Assembly (NCBI GenBank): GCA_021805025.1
Contig: JAJZGF010000010.1
Span: forward strand, 1 to 51,195
DNA: 51,195 nucleotides
From: Acidobacteriota bacterium
Lineage (GTDB): Bacteria > Acidobacteriota > Terriglobia > Terriglobales > Acidobacteriaceae
Direction of reading: 5' to 3'
Shown: positions 35,014 to 43,595 of the stretch, piece after piece
Layout of the letters: each line of letters starts with the position of its first letter
How positions within the stretch are numbered: the first letter of the stretch is position 1
Position numbers and translations under genes: made by a program
Notes under the pieces: generated by a model
Told to the model about the DNA's origin: nothing
The model's database searches: none
Seen by the model: only the letters and a program-made list of their open reading frames with translations

Positions 35014-35981
35014 CTCGCGGCAGCATCCAAGGATCGCAAATCCAATCGTCGCCATTGTCGGACCCGAACCTGAGCAGCGTTCAAGGCATGCCAGCCGCAG
35101 GGGCTGGCGCGTCAAGGACGGCGGTTCGTCCGCAGATGGGAGGGCTGTTTCGCGGGGGCCTGTTTGGTTCATGTGCAAATCCGGCCTGCCGCTCTGGGTG
35201 GGTGCAGCTTTGGAGGAGCCGGTCCAAGCCGATCTTTGAAGGGGGCTGGAGCTGTTCGCAGGCCTGTTCCGCGGCCCGGCTGCAAGCCGCCGTTCGGCGT
35301 GAGCTGGATGGTCGAACCGGCGTTCGGGAGGCGCATCGGCATCGCATTCCGCTTGGCCTTGTGATGCTGGAGCAGGGTTGGATTACACAGGCCCAGCTCC
35401 GCCGCGCACTGGACGCCCAGAGGGCGGCGGGGACCGGACGTCTCGGCCAGTGGCTAGTCCGCCAGCGCGCGGTCAGCGAGGTGCGCGTAACGCGGGCTCT
35501 GGCGCTGCAATGGAGCAGCCCGGTGCTGTTGCTGGACTATCACGACGCGTCCGCCATGGCGGCGGTGATGCCGCGGCTCTTTGTGGACGCTTTCGGCGCG
35601 CTTCCGCTGCGCCTGTCAGGGGATCGGCTGCTCTATATGGGATTCGAGCAGGGCCCCGATCCGGTTCTGGCCCTTGCCGTTGAGCAGATGCTCGGATTGC
35701 GTGTTGAGTGCGGGATCGTGCCTGAGTCCGACTTCGCTCCGGGACAGGCTCGGATGCTCGACGCGGGGTTTCCGCCGGTGGAATTGGTTGAAGCCGTTAG
35801 CGAGCGAGCGGCCACGCATGCTCTTGTCCGGGCACTCGAACGGGCGCGCCCTGTCGCTTCCCGACTGGTGCGAGTCCATGACTGCCTCTGGCTGCGCATG
35901 TGGCTGCTGCCGCAGAGCGGGCCGCTGCCCGAGGCGACTTCTGTGCGCGATCTGGTCTGCTCGATTGGGGCTTCCTGGTGA
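35001..35981 (+). CDS. Four-Cys (zinc-site-like) plus MshEN/GspE-N-like protein, possible c-di-GMP receptor
   Basis: 326 aa, overlapping the preceding switch gene by 13 nt. Residues 58-89 contain CANPAC and a later CSQAC (Cys58, Cys63, Cys85, Cys89), a probable metal site. Residues 117-140 (LGLVMLEQGWITQAQLRRAL, ending in Gln) and 147-170 (RLGQWLVRQRAVSEVRVTRA, ending in Gln) are two copies of the 24-residue MshEN motif separated by 6 residues. In MshE and related pilus ATPases this motif binds c-di-GMP. No Walker motifs follow, so it is not an ATPase; the rest looks like the remaining GspE-N fold. Copy 1 lacks the leading Arg, and copy 2 lacks the central Gly. Embedded between switch and cheY genes, it may link c-di-GMP to motor control; this is inference. 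Confidence 0.75.
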   Translation: MPVLTRGSIQGSQIQSSPLSDPNLSSVQGMPAAGAGASRTAVRPQMGGLFRGGLFGSCANPACRSGWVQLWRSRSKPIFEGGWSCSQACSAARLQAAVRRELDGRTGVREAHRHRIPLGLVMLEQGWITQAQLRRALDAQRAAGTGRLGQWLVRQRAVSEVRVTRALALQWSSPVLLLDYHDASAMAAVMPRLFVDAFGALPLRLSGDRLLYMGFEQGPDPVLALAVEQMLGLRVECGIVPESDFAPGQARMLDAGFPPVELVEAVSERAATHALVRALERARPVASRLVRVHDCLWLRMWLLPQSGPLPEATSVRDLVCSIGASW

Positions 35982-36040
35982 GTCTTGTTCTCGGTCGGAT
36001 CGTTGCCTTCGCGCCATGCTCTCATGGACGGCGCGTAGAT

Positions 36041-36048
36041 GCCGATAA
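36041..36048 (+). promoter_or_regulatory. Possible sigma-28 -10 element before cheY
   Basis: A perfect GCCGATAA octamer 24 nt before the cheY ATG, the same octamer as before flgM. The expected TAAA 15 nt upstream reads TCAT, so the -35 is poor. The octamer also occurs by chance inside nuoL. Confidence 0.35.
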
Positions 36049-36071
36049 GCAACGCAGTGGGGTAGTTCGGG

Positions 36072-36455
36072 ATGAGTGAAGTGCGAGCCTTGATTGTGGA
36101 TGACTCCTCGGTGATGCGCAAAATCGTAGAGCGTGCCCTGCGCCAGGCGGGACTGGAATCGCTGGTTGTTTTCGAGGCGGGCAACGGCAATGAGGGTCTG
36201 GATGTGTTGAAAGCGCGGGCAGTCGACCTGATTCTCTCCGACATCAATATGCCCGCCATGGATGGGTTGGAGTTTCTGCGTCAGATACGGTTGCAAAAGC
36301 TCGCTCCGGACGTTCCGGTCGTCATGATCACGACCGAGACCAGCGCAGAACACGTCCGGCAGGCGATTGAGGCCGGCGCGCAAGGCTACATCCGCAAGCC
36401 GTTTACAGCGGAGCAGGTCAAGGAACGCGTTTTGTCGCTGCTTAGGGTGGCTTAG
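36072..36455 (+). CDS. cheY: Single-domain response regulator CheY
   Basis: 127 aa receiver domain only. Acidic pair Asp10/Asp11 (VDDSSVMRK), phospho-acceptor Asp57 (LSDINMPAMDG), Thr88 (MITTET) and Lys109 (YIRKPF) are all present, so it is a complete switch. It would bind FliM when phosphorylated and change rotation. The downstream cheX and upstream switch genes support this. No CheA or receptor is encoded in the window. Confidence 0.93.
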   Translation: MSEVRALIVDDSSVMRKIVERALRQAGLESLVVFEAGNGNEGLDVLKARAVDLILSDINMPAMDGLEFLRQIRLQKLAPDVPVVMITTETSAEHVRQAIEAGAQGYIRKPFTAEQVKERVLSLLRVA

Positions 36456-36470
36456 ACCGAGAGGTGCCAG

Positions 36471-37046
36471 GTGTTGTTGCGAGGGATAAGGGCGGGCGCG
36501 ATTGCGAGTGAGCAGCCGGGCGTCCGGAAGACAGAATTGGAGCGGGCGATGGGATCATCGTTACGGGAGTCGGTGAATCTGGTCTCCGATCCGGAGAACC
36601 TGGATGCGAGCGTGGAAGAGGTCTTTCGCATGATGCTGGGCGTGGAGTGTGAGCGCACTGAACAGGGCAGGAGTGCTGCGGGACAGGCAGAACTGGAGTC
36701 GGTGACCGCCGTGGTGGGCTTTGGCGGCATGTTGAGCGGTGCGTGTGTCTTTCGATCGGGTGCCAGCGTCGCGATGAAGGTGGCAGCCAAGATGACCGGC
36801 ATGCAATTCAACGAGGTGGATGACACCGTCAAGGACGGAATCGGCGAGATCTGCAACATGCTGGCCGGCACCTGGAAAGGCAAGGTGCCGGGTCTTGCCG
36901 CCCACTGCGGCCTTTCCGTTCCTGCCATCATCACGGGACGCGACTACAACCTGCATGTACAGGCTCCGGAGTTTCAACTCGAACACACGTACAAATTTGA
37001 CGATGCATTCTTCGCTGTGACCATCGTTTGCGACAGCTTGCAATAG
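36471..37046 (+). CDS. cheX: CheX/CheC-family chemotaxis phosphatase-like protein
   Basis: 191 aa from a GTG with AGAGG upstream; the ATG at 36549 (MGSSLRESVNL), preceded by GGAG, would give 165 aa, closer to the family. The CheX fold has one phosphatase helix with ExxN: GIGEICNMLAGTWKGKVP (Glu126, Asn129 in the long form). It is likely to dephosphorylate CheY-P, encoded 16 nt upstream. The C-terminus (FFAVTIVCDSLQ) ends the first flagellar transcription unit, just before a terminator. Confidence 0.87.
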   Translation: MLLRGIRAGAIASEQPGVRKTELERAMGSSLRESVNLVSDPENLDASVEEVFRMMLGVECERTEQGRSAAGQAELESVTAVVGFGGMLSGACVFRSGASVAMKVAAKMTGMQFNEVDDTVKDGIGEICNMLAGTWKGKVPGLAAHCGLSVPAIITGRDYNLHVQAPEFQLEHTYKFDDAFFAVTIVCDSLQ

Positions 37047-37083
37047 GAATCCCGGCTCTGCAGATCCAGAGGTTTAAATCCAC

Positions 37084-37124
37084 ATGTGCCGCGCCGGTCT
37101 CCGAGGCGCGGCGCATCTGTTTTT
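37084..37124 (+). terminator. Intrinsic terminator after cheX
   Basis: Stem of 12 bp with one G-T pair: 37084-37095 (ATGTGCCGCGCC) and 37105-37116 (GGCGCGGCGCAT), 9-nt loop, followed by CTG and a run of five T to 37124. It lies 38 nt after the cheX stop. A clear Rho-independent form closing the fliN-to-cheX unit. Confidence 0.88.
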
Positions 37125-37166
37125 CGCGGACAGGGAGGCGAGCAATGGCACTCCGACCGGGGATCG

Positions 37167-39119
37167 TAAAGAACCTTAACTCATCTTCAACACCATAGTT
37201 TTGGAAGTGGTGAATTATCAGCACGTTGCAGCTTTGAAAATCGCGTAGTGACACGCTTTCTCTCTCGCTGCACCGAATCAAAGATGGGTTCAGCATACGC
37301 GTAGCGTGGGCGGCAGGGCGACGCCGCAGGCTTGAAAGACCTTGCCCGCCACACCGGGAGTCTGGCCGCGAAAGACGTAACCCTTGCCGTTGATCGCGAC
37401 TTCCATCTCAACGATGTTGCCCAGATCCCGGATTACGTCGGCCCATTCCAGCTTCCACTCCTTGCGCGCCAATCGGTCCTCCAGTTTCTTGCGTAACAAC
37501 AGCGCGAGGAACGAGCAAAACACATGCCCGCGTATCGTCTCGTCGCACTTGTGATAGATCGGCCGGGTATCCAGCAGCGATTTCATCGATCGGAAGACAT
37601 CCTCCACCATCCACAGTTGCTTGTACCGCAGCGCCACCTCTGCAGGGGGCAGATCCATGTTGGTCGTCAACACCCACTTGCCGTCGTAGCGCGCTTCCTC
37701 TTCGATCTTGTCTTCGTCGACGGCGAACTGCTTGCCTGCCGCGCGCAGGTATTTACGATACCCCTTGTTGCCCGCCAGTGACTTATCGCCCTGGCGCAAC
37801 GCATTGCGCAACGCGGCCACCACCGCCTCGCGGTCGTGGCGGTCCTTGGCGGCTTGATCCTCGTTCACGCACACCACATACCGGCGCGCATCCTCGACCC
37901 AGACTTCTTTTACCTTCAGCGGCGACGGATCGTTCCGCTTGTCGCTTTTCGCATGCACCTCGGCGTAGCGGCCGGCGTGCGCCACCACCGCCTTGGCTTC
38001 CGTAGAACTGCGCATGCGCACGCCGAGGATGTAACTCCACTTGCGTCGCTCTATTTCCGCCAGAGTCTCGGCGCTGATCATTCCCCGGTCGGCAACGATG
38101 GCCACCGATCCGATCCCGAACCGATTCCGCAACCGTTCCACGATCGGAACCAGACTCTTCACGTCGGCAGTGTTGCCCGGCCAGAGTTCGCTGCACACCG
38201 GATTGCCGTTCCGGTCCAGCACCATGCCCACCACCATCTGCTTCAGGTCGGGACGATGATCTTTCGAATGTCCGTGCTGGCCGATGGTCTCGCCTCCCTG
38301 ACCCTCGAAGTAGATCGATGTGGTGTCGAAAAACACGATGTCCAAATCGGAGAAAAGGTCACGACGCCGAGCAAACAGTTCTTCCTCGATCAGGTCCTTG
38401 TTGGTGCGGGGAGAGAATGGCGTGGCTCCGTCTTGCTGATCCTCGGCAAGAACCTCTCCCAGCCAGGCCATGGCCCGATAGAGGTGGTGCAACTCCAGAT
38501 CGGCGACCCCTTCGATCTCGTAGTCGTCCTTCCACTTCTCGGCGGCACGATCACTGCCGGGCGCAAAAAGACGATGCAACACGGTGAGGAAGATGGCTCG
38601 TTCAACGGAGAACTCAAAGCGCCGGTCTGCGAGCAAGGTGGTCAGAACCTTGCCGATCGAGCAGGCCTGCCAGAGCCGCTCAAAGAGCAAGGCCGGCCCG
38701 ATCCTGGCGCTGCGGGTGGCGATGCTGTCGCCCTGAGCGTGGGCGCCGAGCACGGAGAGCTTCTCTGAGAACCGGCCCAGCGATTGGATCAGCGAGTCGA
38801 GCTGGCCCCTGGCAAGCAACTGATCAAGCCGGCCGAGACGGAACAGCACGCGCTGCATCACTTTGCCATCCACCCGCTTGTTATCGACAATGAGCAGATA
38901 CGTTCGGGAACCATGCGACTGTGTGCGAACAAACAAGGCACGACTCCTGCGCCTTCATAGTAACACCACATATATAAGACAATAAATAATAACTATCGAC
39001 TATATGCCGATATAACGTGACACTACATTTTGAAGCATTTGACAGCCGCTCTCAATGAAATCAGCAGCTTACGGGCGCCCGGCACCCTCAAACTGTAGAA
39101 GATGAGCTTAATGTTCTCT
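37167..39119 (-). mobile_element. IS1634-type insertion sequence
   Basis: A single transposase gene is flanked by an imperfect inverted repeat. Left end at about 37167-37193 (TAAAGAACCTTAACTCATC...), right end at about 39094-39119 read in reverse (TAGAGAACATTAAGCTCATC...); they share about 21 of 25 positions with one gap. The span of about 1.95 kb fits the IS1634 family. I found no convincing target duplication outside these ends. The right margin (38960-39015) is strikingly AT-rich compared with the neighbourhood. It lies between the cheX terminator and flgF. Exact ends are uncertain by a few bases. Confidence 0.7.
37290..38936 (-). CDS. IS1634-family DDE transposase
   Basis: 548 aa and apparently intact. 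N-terminal part YLLIVDNKRVDGKVMQRVLFRLGR is typical of IS1634/IS1549-like transposases. Catalytic acidic residues are probably in DIVFFDTTSIYFEG, AIVADRGMIS and a Glu near LWMVEDVFRSMKSLLDTRPIYHK, giving the DDE set. No frameshift or stop seen, so the element could still be mobile. It is opposite in direction to the flanking flagellar genes. Confidence 0.92.
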   Translation of the reverse strand: MFVRTQSHGSRTYLLIVDNKRVDGKVMQRVLFRLGRLDQLLARGQLDSLIQSLGRFSEKLSVLGAHAQGDSIATRSARIGPALLFERLWQACSIGKVLTTLLADRRFEFSVERAIFLTVLHRLFAPGSDRAAEKWKDDYEIEGVADLELHHLYRAMAWLGEVLAEDQQDGATPFSPRTNKDLIEEELFARRRDLFSDLDIVFFDTTSIYFEGQGGETIGQHGHSKDHRPDLKQMVVGMVLDRNGNPVCSELWPGNTADVKSLVPIVERLRNRFGIGSVAIVADRGMISAETLAEIERRKWSYILGVRMRSSTEAKAVVAHAGRYAEVHAKSDKRNDPSPLKVKEVWVEDARRYVVCVNEDQAAKDRHDREAVVAALRNALRQGDKSLAGNKGYRKYLRAAGKQFAVDEDKIEEEARYDGKWVLTTNMDLPPAEVALRYKQLWMVEDVFRSMKSLLDTRPIYHKCDETIRGHVFCSFLALLLRKKLEDRLARKEWKLEWADVIRDLGNIVEMEVAINGKGYVFRGQTPGVAGKVFQACGVALPPTLRVC

Positions 39120-39180
39120 AACCATCTCCCCTTGGGTCCGGTCCTCCAACTGCAACCCTCTTGCGCATGAGGAGGGATGG

Positions 39181-39918
39181 ATGGACAGCGGATATTATGC
39201 AGCGATGACCGGTCTGATCGCGCGCACGCAGGCGCTTGACGCCGCTGCCGCAAATCTCGCCAATGCGCAGACTCCCGGTTATCGCGCTGAGCGAGAGTTT
39301 TTTCGTTCCGTGCTGCTGGGGCCCGACTCTACCGGCTCGCAACTTGGACAGACCGTGAATAACTACGGACTTCTCGGCGGCGACCAGCTGAGCATGGCCC
39401 AGGGAACGCTGCAGGAAACAGGCAATCCGTTGGATCTGGCGATTTTAGGACAGGGATTCTTTCAGATACAGACGGCAAACGGTCCGCGCTTCACGCGCGA
39501 CGGCAGCATGCAGCGCTCGCAGAAGGGGTTGCTGGTGACGGGCGCCAATGAGCCGGTTCTGTCCTCGACCGGCCAGCCAATCTCGATCCCTCCCGGCGAT
39601 GTCTCAGTCGGAGCCGATGGCGTGATCTCCGTTGCAGGAGGCGCTGTGGCGACTGTGGGAGTCTTCGTATTTCCCCCTGGAACACAGCTCACCGCAGAAG
39701 GCGCCAATCGCTACGTGGCCCCGAATACTGTGAAGTCCGTAGCCGCAACGAACGCTTCGCTTCGCGCCGGCTCTCTGGAGGGCGCCAATCAGGATGTCAT
39801 TCAGGGAACGATGGACCTGATCGTGATGCAGCGCCAGGCCGAGATGATGCAGAAGGCGCTTACAGTCTTCCACACCGAGTTCAACAAATTTGCATCCGAG
39901 GATCTGCCTCGGGTCTAG
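39181..39918 (+). CDS. flgF: Flagellar distal rod protein FlgF
   Basis: 245 aa. N-terminal rod motif DSGYYAAMTGLIARTQALDAAAANLANAQTPGYRAE, middle LDLAILGQGFFQIQTANGPRFTRDG, C-terminal LEGANQDVIQGTMDLIVMQRQAEMMQKAL helix. It is a subunit of the rod, secreted by the export gate above. Start ATG has GAGGAGGG 4 nt upstream. First gene of the flg unit, about 60 nt after the right end of the IS, so its promoter may lie within or near the element. Confidence 0.96.
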   Translation: MDSGYYAAMTGLIARTQALDAAAANLANAQTPGYRAEREFFRSVLLGPDSTGSQLGQTVNNYGLLGGDQLSMAQGTLQETGNPLDLAILGQGFFQIQTANGPRFTRDGSMQRSQKGLLVTGANEPVLSSTGQPISIPPGDVSVGADGVISVAGGAVATVGVFVFPPGTQLTAEGANRYVAPNTVKSVAATNASLRAGSLEGANQDVIQGTMDLIVMQRQAEMMQKALTVFHTEFNKFASEDLPRV

Positions 39919-39949
39919 CTCCGGGCTGTTCTTCGCAAAGAGGGGACAC

Positions 39950-40738
39950 ATGATTGAAGCACTCTACACAGCTGCCAGCGGTATGAGCGCACAGCAGATG
40001 AACCTGGATACGATCGCCAATAATCTGGCCAATTCGTCGACCACTGGTTTCCGCCAACTGCGGCTTCAGTTTCAGGACATGATCTATCAGAACCTGGTGA
40101 CGCCGGGCGCCGCAGAGAGCCAGTCCACGGTTTCCGCGGGACTGCAGATTGGCCTTGGTACCAAGCCCGCGGCCACCGAAGTGATCAACACGCAGGGCGC
40201 GCTGAATGAGACCGATAATCCGCTCGACGTGGCCATCGAAGGTGCGGGGTTCTTTCAGATTCAGCGCCCGGATGGCACGATTGCCTATACACGGGCCGGG
40301 CAGTTTCACCTCAACCAGCAAGGAACCCTCGTGACCACGGACGGCGATCCTCTCCTGCCCAATATCACCGTTCCGCCTAATGCCACGTCCATCACCATCA
40401 CGCAGTACGGTGTGGTCAACGCGACCTTGCCGGGCCAGCAGAATCCTTCGCAGCTGGGCCAGATCCAGCTGGCGACCTTTCCCAATCCAGGCGGACTGCA
40501 AAGCGTCGGCTCGAATCTGCTGACGGCCACGCTCAGCTCGGGTGACCCTGTGCTCGACAACCCCGGCGGCCCACAGGGCCTGGGCACCTTGCAACAGAAC
40601 TATCTTGAAAACTCGAATGTGGACGTCGTGACCGAATTTGTGCAGATGGTGCTGGCGCAACGCGCCTACGAGTCCAACTCCAAAGTGATCAAGGCTGCCG
40701 ACGATATGTATTCGCAAGTCAACAACATGACGCGGTAG
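39950..40738 (+). CDS. flgG: Flagellar distal rod protein FlgG
   Basis: 262 aa from the ATG at 39950 (MIEALYTAASGMSAQQMNLD) with AGGGGA 5 nt upstream; a longer in-frame start overlaps flgF and is not family-like. TIANNLANSSTTGFRQ, NPLDVAIEGAGFFQIQRPDG and the C-terminal NVDVVTEFVQMVLAQRAYESNSKVIKAADDM are classic FlgG. Sits 31 nt after flgF. Confidence 0.97.
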   Translation: MIEALYTAASGMSAQQMNLDTIANNLANSSTTGFRQLRLQFQDMIYQNLVTPGAAESQSTVSAGLQIGLGTKPAATEVINTQGALNETDNPLDVAIEGAGFFQIQRPDGTIAYTRAGQFHLNQQGTLVTTDGDPLLPNITVPPNATSITITQYGVVNATLPGQQNPSQLGQIQLATFPNPGGLQSVGSNLLTATLSSGDPVLDNPGGPQGLGTLQQNYLENSNVDVVTEFVQMVLAQRAYESNSKVIKAADDMYSQVNNMTR

Positions 40739-40751
40739 AGCGAGTAGAGCC

Positions 40752-41294
40752 ATGAAGATTCCGATGCAAAGACAGGGAACGAAAACAAGTTCCACGGCGG
40801 GCAGGGCGCTCTTTGTGTGGATTGCCTTGTCGAGCCTGCTGCCTGCCGGGAGCCTGGCCCGGCACTCTCAGGATTCCCGTGCCGCAGACGCCCATGCGAT
40901 ACAGAGGGCGCTGCGCGAGATCGACGATCCACAGACCGGAACCTGCTGGCTACTGGTGCGCGATGAGAGTCGTCCCGCCGGGCCCGGTCGCCTGATCCAG
41001 GCCGCTACGCGGCAGGGATATTCGGGAGGGCAATCTGCTGAATTGACCGCTGACACTGTCTCGCCAGCCAAGATCCTTGCTCCATTGCCAGTCGTGATTC
41101 GCAGTGGCGACAGGTTGGTTGTCGAGGAACACTCCAGGGTGGTTGCAATGCTGCTTGAAGCCGTGGCGCTGGGCCCTGCCACGGAGGGCAAAACTCTCAA
41201 CGCTCGATTGAAGGTAGGCGACAAGGTGGTCCGCGTTGTCGCGCTCGGCGCCGGACGGGCTCGGCTCGCCGCTTACAGCGAGGACCGGCCATGA
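40752..41294 (+). CDS. flgA: FlgA-like P-ring chaperone, reduced
   Basis: 180 aa, shorter than typical FlgA (about 220). An N-terminal export helix (ALFVWIALSSLLPAGSLA) is followed by a weakly conserved region. The C-terminal SAF-type part (VVIRSGDRLVVEEHSRVVAMLLEAVAL, LNARLKVGDKVVRVVALGAG) is the FlgA signature. FlgA assists assembly of FlgI in the periplasm, and flgI lies two genes on. Its stop overlaps the flgH ATG (ATGA). Confidence 0.8.
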   Translation: MKIPMQRQGTKTSSTAGRALFVWIALSSLLPAGSLARHSQDSRAADAHAIQRALREIDDPQTGTCWLLVRDESRPAGPGRLIQAATRQGYSGGQSAELTADTVSPAKILAPLPVVIRSGDRLVVEEHSRVVAMLLEAVALGPATEGKTLNARLKVGDKVVRVVALGAGRARLAAYSEDRP

Positions 41295-42019
41295 TGCCCC
41301 TGAGGCTACTCGTCGCTGTGGGACTATCGGCCTTGCTTCTGGTCCTGCCCGCCTGGGCAGGATTGCGCAAGCCGAAACCGGGATCGGGGGTCCCCAAACC
41401 GACGCCGCCTGAAACAGCGCTGCAAAACTACATCACAAGAGTCCGGGAGCAGCATGATGCGGAGGTCAGAAGCACGGGGTCGATCTGGAGCCAGGAGGGA
41501 ATGCTGGTCCGCCTGGGCACAGACGCAAAGGCTGTCCGATTGCATGATGTGGTTTCCGTCGTGGTCACGGAGAGCCTCGCTGCATCAACGGATGGACAGG
41601 TCAAGAATTCGCGCGCATCGAATGCCAGCTCAAGCCTGACAGCGCTGTTCGGGGCCTTGAAGGCCTCCAACAATCTGCAGAACCTGCTTGGGCAAAGCTC
41701 CGCGTCCGGGCTGACGGCGCAAGGGCAGAGCACCACAAATTCCAGCCTCGTGACGACCTTCGGCGCCGAGGTGGTGGATGTGTTGCCGAACGGGATGCTG
41801 GTGGTGCAGGCCACCCGCCAGTTGACCTTCTCGCAACAGACCCAGTTGATTCGCCTTCGAGGCCTGGTGCGCCCGGAAGATGTGAGCGCACAGAACCAGG
41901 TGCTCTCAACTGCAATGACGGATCTTGAACTGGAAGTGACCGGGAAGGGAATTGTGAACGACTCGACATACAGACAGAACCCGGTCGTTCGTCTTCTCGA
42001 AAAGATATTGGTTTTCTGA
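41291..42019 (+). CDS. flgH: Flagellar L-ring protein FlgH, without lipobox
   Basis: 242 aa outer-membrane ring protein. Family marks: GSIWSQEGMLVRLGTDAKAVRLHDVVSVVVTES, VDVLPNGMLVVQATRQLTFSQQTQLIRLRGLVRPEDVSAQNQVLS and the C-terminal GIVNDSTYRQNPVVRLLEKILVF. FlgH is normally a lipoprotein with a Cys after the signal; here the signal LLVAVGLSALLLVLPAWAG ends in an AWA-G cleavage site with no Cys nearby. The L ring therefore seems anchored without a lipid. Confidence 0.94.
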   Translation: MMPLRLLVAVGLSALLLVLPAWAGLRKPKPGSGVPKPTPPETALQNYITRVREQHDAEVRSTGSIWSQEGMLVRLGTDAKAVRLHDVVSVVVTESLAASTDGQVKNSRASNASSSLTALFGALKASNNLQNLLGQSSASGLTAQGQSTTNSSLVTTFGAEVVDVLPNGMLVVQATRQLTFSQQTQLIRLRGLVRPEDVSAQNQVLSTAMTDLELEVTGKGIVNDSTYRQNPVVRLLEKILVF

Positions 42020-42022
42020 GCG

Positions 42023-43234
42023 ATGGCGTCTGGCGGACTGCGCAGGCATGGGGTCCTGAAGGCAATGCAAAAGAACTTTATCGGCGCGGTCCAATACGCT
42101 CTGCCGGCCATGGCAGCGCTGGCTTTCGTTCTGGAAGCCATGCCCCCTGCTATCGCTCAATTGACGCCCACCGAGCCGTCCATACAACTGGCACGGATCA
42201 AGGATGTCGCAAGCATCGAAGGGATCCGCGACAATCAGCTGATCGGCTATGGCATCATTGTGGGACTTCACGGGACGGGAGACAGTCAGCAGACAGTCTT
42301 CCCGGCGCAGACTCTCATTTCAGCATTGGAACGGATGGGCGTCACCGTGCCCCAGACCGGAGCCAACAGCGCGATGAATATGCAGGTGAAGAACATGGCG
42401 GCCGCCTTTGTCGTGGCGACACTGCCGCCCTTCAGCCGGCCGGGCTACAAACTGGATGTGACCGTCTCCTCGGCAGGAGATGCGCGGTCCCTGGAAGGGG
42501 GCATCCTGCTGATGACGCCGCTGTATGGCCCGGATGGACAGATCTACGCGCAGGCGCAGGGCGCACTTGTGCTGGGCGGGTACATGGTTGCGGCGCAGGG
42601 CAACGCCCGACAGGTCAACCACCCAACGACCGCGAGGATCCCGAACGGAGCGCTCGTGGAGCGCGATGTCCCCTTTGAGCTGAAGCAGTTGCACACCGTC
42701 AATGTGCTTCTTCATGATGCTGATTTTCATACGGCAGAACGTATGGCAGCAGCGATAGACACGGTGCTTGGCACGGCACGAGCGCATGTGGTGGATAGTC
42801 GCAGGGTGGAGGTTGCGACCGGCCCGAACGAAGATTTGCCGGCACTGCTCGACAAAGTGGAATCGACGCAGGTGCAGGTCTATCCAAGAGCGAGGGTTGT
42901 CGTTAATGAACGCACCGGGACCGTGGTGATTGGCGGAACAGTGCGCTTGCAGCCGGTTTCAATCCTGCACGGGGGGCTCTCGATCAACGTGATTTCGGAG
43001 ACTGAGGTCTCTCAGCCCAATGGCTTTTCTTCGGGGACCACGCAGGTGGTGCAGCAGACCACCGTGCAGGCACAGGACAAGCCCGTCAACCGGATTGATC
43101 TCAAGCAGGGCGCGACGGTCGAGGATCTGGTACAGGAATTGCAGCGCATTGGAGCGGGCGCACGTGACGTGATCTCCATCTTGCAGGCCATGAAAGTAGC
43201 CGGCGCGCTCGAAGCCGATCTGGAGGTGTTGTAA
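42023..43234 (+). CDS. flgI: Flagellar P-ring protein FlgI
   Basis: 403 aa, or 389 from the ATG at 42065 (MQKNFIGAVQ), either giving an export signal ending near MPPAIAQ. Clear FlgI sequence: RIKDVASIEGIRDNQLIGYGIIVGLHGTGDS, NMQVKNMAAAFVVATLPPFSRPG, YAQAQGALVLGGY and the C-terminal GATVEDLVQELQRIGAGARDVISILQAMKVAGALEADLEVL. Forms the peptidoglycan-level bushing around the rod. TAATG overlap with the next gene. Confidence 0.96.
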   Translation: MASGGLRRHGVLKAMQKNFIGAVQYALPAMAALAFVLEAMPPAIAQLTPTEPSIQLARIKDVASIEGIRDNQLIGYGIIVGLHGTGDSQQTVFPAQTLISALERMGVTVPQTGANSAMNMQVKNMAAAFVVATLPPFSRPGYKLDVTVSSAGDARSLEGGILLMTPLYGPDGQIYAQAQGALVLGGYMVAAQGNARQVNHPTTARIPNGALVERDVPFELKQLHTVNVLLHDADFHTAERMAAAIDTVLGTARAHVVDSRRVEVATGPNEDLPALLDKVESTQVQVYPRARVVVNERTGTVVIGGTVRLQPVSILHGGLSINVISETEVSQPNGFSSGTTQVVQQTTVQAQDKPVNRIDLKQGATVEDLVQELQRIGAGARDVISILQAMKVAGALEADLEVL

Positions 43235-43575
43235 TGCAGGTGCATGAAAGTGCGGCCGGGACAAGCGGCCAGGCTATGGGTCCGAATCCGCGTCTTGTGC
43301 GGGCGGCTCATGAGTTTGAAGCGCAGATGATGAAAGAGCTTCTGAAGCCGCTCAACGCATCCGGGGGATGGAATGCAGACGGTGACGACAGCGGGTCATC
43401 CGGATCACTCGGAGAGTTTGCGTCTGAGGCGCTCGGCAACGCCATCAGTCAGCAGGGCGGGCTTGGCATTGCCAACAGCATCCTGCGGCATTTTTCCCAT
43501 TCGGGGAATCATGCCCCGACCGCAAAGGGAACCGGGAGTGGGAACGAAAATCATCTGCTCAGGAAAGCTGAATGA
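43234..43575 (+). CDS. flgJ: FlgJ-like rod-binding protein (no muramidase domain)
   Basis: 113 aa. RAAHEFEAQMMKELLKPL and FASEALGNAISQQGGLGIANSIL are the rod-binding (FlgJ N-terminal) signature. The C-terminal glucosaminidase domain of enteric FlgJ is absent, as in many bacteria, so another hydrolase must open the wall for the rod. Starts inside the flgI stop codon. Tail HSGNHAPTAKGTGSGNENH is low-complexity. Confidence 0.88.
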   Translation: MQVHESAAGTSGQAMGPNPRLVRAAHEFEAQMMKELLKPLNASGGWNADGDDSGSSGSLGEFASEALGNAISQQGGLGIANSILRHFSHSGNHAPTAKGTGSGNENHLLRKAE

Positions 43576-43595
43576 CTGCAGTGATGTGTAAAGTT

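Noticed and set aside
37130-39140. Target-site duplication around the IS
   Set aside because: No matching direct repeat could be found next to the proposed ends; the outer sequences differ.
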